DNA of 15,077 nt from CAYLZW01 sp964388085 (GTDB lineage Bacteria > Myxococcota > UBA727 > CAYLZW01), in contig CAYLZW010000129.1 in assembly GCA_964388085.1 (NCBI GenBank), forward strand, positions 1 to 15,077. Direction: 5' to 3'. Made by a program: the position numbers and the translations under genes. A model generated the notes under the pieces. The model ran no database searches, was not told where the DNA came from, and saw only the letters and a list, made by a program, of their open reading frames with translations. Of this stretch, positions 14,173 through 15,077 are shown in pieces. Position 1 is the stretch's first letter. Every line of letters starts with the position of its first letter.

Positions 14173-15077
14173 TTGACCCAGGATGACAAGAGCCGGGTGC
14201 GCGCGCGCGCGCTCGGCATTCAGATCGGCCGCTACAAGACCGGCAAGCACAACGCCATCACCGACGTGAAGGGCGTCCGCGTCGGGCACAGCACCATCAT
14301 CCGCGGCGCGGGCCCGCTCGTGAAGGGGGAGGGCCCCGTGCGCACGGGCGTGACGGCGATCCTCCCGAACGAGGGCAACATCTTCAACGAGCGCGTCGTC
14401 GGCGGCGGCTTCGTCTTGAACGGCGCCGGCGAGGTCTCGGGCCTCACGCAGGTCATGGAGTGGGGCCTCATCGAGACGCCCATCCTGCTCACCAACACGC
14501 TCTCGGTCGGCGCCGTCGGGGACGCCACCGTCAAGCACATGGTGAACGAGTTCCCCGGCATCGGCAGCGAGTACGACGTCATCATCCCCGTGGTCGGCGA
14601 GTGCGATGATAGCTGGCTGAACGACGTGGCCGGCCGGCACGTCAAGGACCAGCACGTCTACGACGCCATCGACAACGCCAAGGACGGCCCCGTCCCCGAG
14701 GGCAACGTCGGCGGCGGCACCGGCATGATGACCTGCGACTTCAAGGGCGGCATCGGCACCTCGTCGCGGCGCATCTCGTTCGCCGACGAGGGGCACTACA
14801 CCATCGGCATCCTGGTGATGAGCAACTTCGGCCTCATGCGCGACCTGCGCATCGACGGCGTGCCCGTCGGCGCCGAGCTCGAGCCGAAATACGGCGACCT
14901 GCCGAAGCGCGAGTACAGCTACGGCAGCATCATCGCGGTCTTGGCGACCGACGCGCCGCTCTTGCCGCACCAATTGAATCGATTGTGTAAGCGCGTGGGC
15001 CTCGGCATCGGCCGCGTGGGCTCGTACGCCGCGCACGGCTCGGGCGAGATCATCGTCGGCTTCTCGACGGCGAACAC
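14173..15077 (+). CDS. P1/DmpA-family beta-aminopeptidase, 3' end outside window
   Basis: The frame is open from TTG at 14173 to the window edge (301 codons). It matches P1/DmpA N-terminal-nucleophile peptidases, which self-cleave and then remove N-terminal D- or beta-amino acids from peptides and amides. Landmarks are NAITDVKGVRVGHST, VRTGVTAILP, LNGAGEVSGL, LLTNTLSVGAV, VVGECDDSWLNDV, EGNVGGGTGM, FKGGIGTSSR, YGSIIAVLATDAPLLPHQ and GSGEIIVGFSTANT. Autocleavage is expected between G251 and S252; S252 is the nucleophile, and S290 and E292 sit at the spacing I recall for DmpA Ser288 and Glu290. A Trp (W148) occupies the place where I recall a Tyr in DmpA. There is no signal peptide, so it should be cytoplasmic. 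It is divergent from the ATP-grasp/M14 pair with 125 bp between starts, suggesting shared control. Only about 30-80 residues are likely missing. Confidence 0.9.
   Translation, partial: MTQDDKSRVRARALGIQIGRYKTGKHNAITDVKGVRVGHSTIIRGAGPLVKGEGPVRTGVTAILPNEGNIFNERVVGGGFVLNGAGEVSGLTQVMEWGLIETPILLTNTLSVGAVGDATVKHMVNEFPGIGSEYDVIIPVVGECDDSWLNDVAGRHVKDQHVYDAIDNAKDGPVPEGNVGGGTGMMTCDFKGGIGTSSRRISFADEGHYTIGILVMSNFGLMRDLRIDGVPVGAELEPKYGDLPKREYSYGSIIAVLATDAPLLPHQLNRLCKRVGLGIGRVGSYAAHGSGEIIVGFSTAN

Overview
The window is high-GC DNA (roughly 70% by eye) with G/C-ending codons, frequent GTG and TTG starts behind strong GGAGG-type ribosome binding sites, several lipoproteins, and many genes in head-to-head or tail-to-tail order. 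Together with an acidic lipoprotein carrying a D-x-x-GDGHPG motif, this suggests a chromosomal segment of a Myxococcota-like (deltaproteobacterial) Gram-negative bacterium. The taxonomic call is an inference. I see no rRNA, tRNA, CRISPR array, insertion sequence or prophage.

Region 1 (1-2350) looks like carbohydrate metabolism. A Gfo/Idh/MocA-type oxidoreductase (only its first 30 codons are here) lies 1 bp downstream of a TIM-barrel sugar isomerase/epimerase, both on the minus strand. Divergent from them is a GH63-like (alpha/alpha)6-barrel glycoside hydrolase of the mannosyl/glucosylglycerate-hydrolase type.

Region 2 (2407-5788) holds a CehA/McbA-type PHP metallohydrolase (minus), a head-to-head exported endonuclease/exonuclease/phosphatase-fold lipoprotein (plus), and a second lipoprotein of unknown function with its own RBS and a probable -10 box.

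Region 3 (5789-10865) is a mixed set: a TetR-family regulator with a recognisable promoter and an overlapping palindromic operator; a small protein of unknown function (minus); a papain/C39-like cysteine protease overlapping a probable beta-propeller protein; a coiled-coil, Ala/Pro-rich protein with a basic tail (minus); and a small acidic lipoprotein (plus). The 310-bp gap before that lipoprotein holds three copies of an 11-mer, two direct and one inverted.

Region 4 (10881-end) is the most interesting part. A 681-residue protein made of two complete D-Ala-D-Ala-ligase-like ATP-grasp modules is translationally coupled (ATGA overlap) to an exported zinc M14/AstE-type deacylase or carboxypeptidase. 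Divergent from them is a P1/DmpA-type beta-aminopeptidase that starts at TTG and runs off the window. One ligase with two active sites and two hydrolases able to cut unusual amide bonds suggests a system that makes, exports and trims or recycles a non-ribosomal peptide-like amide. No product can be named from sequence alone.
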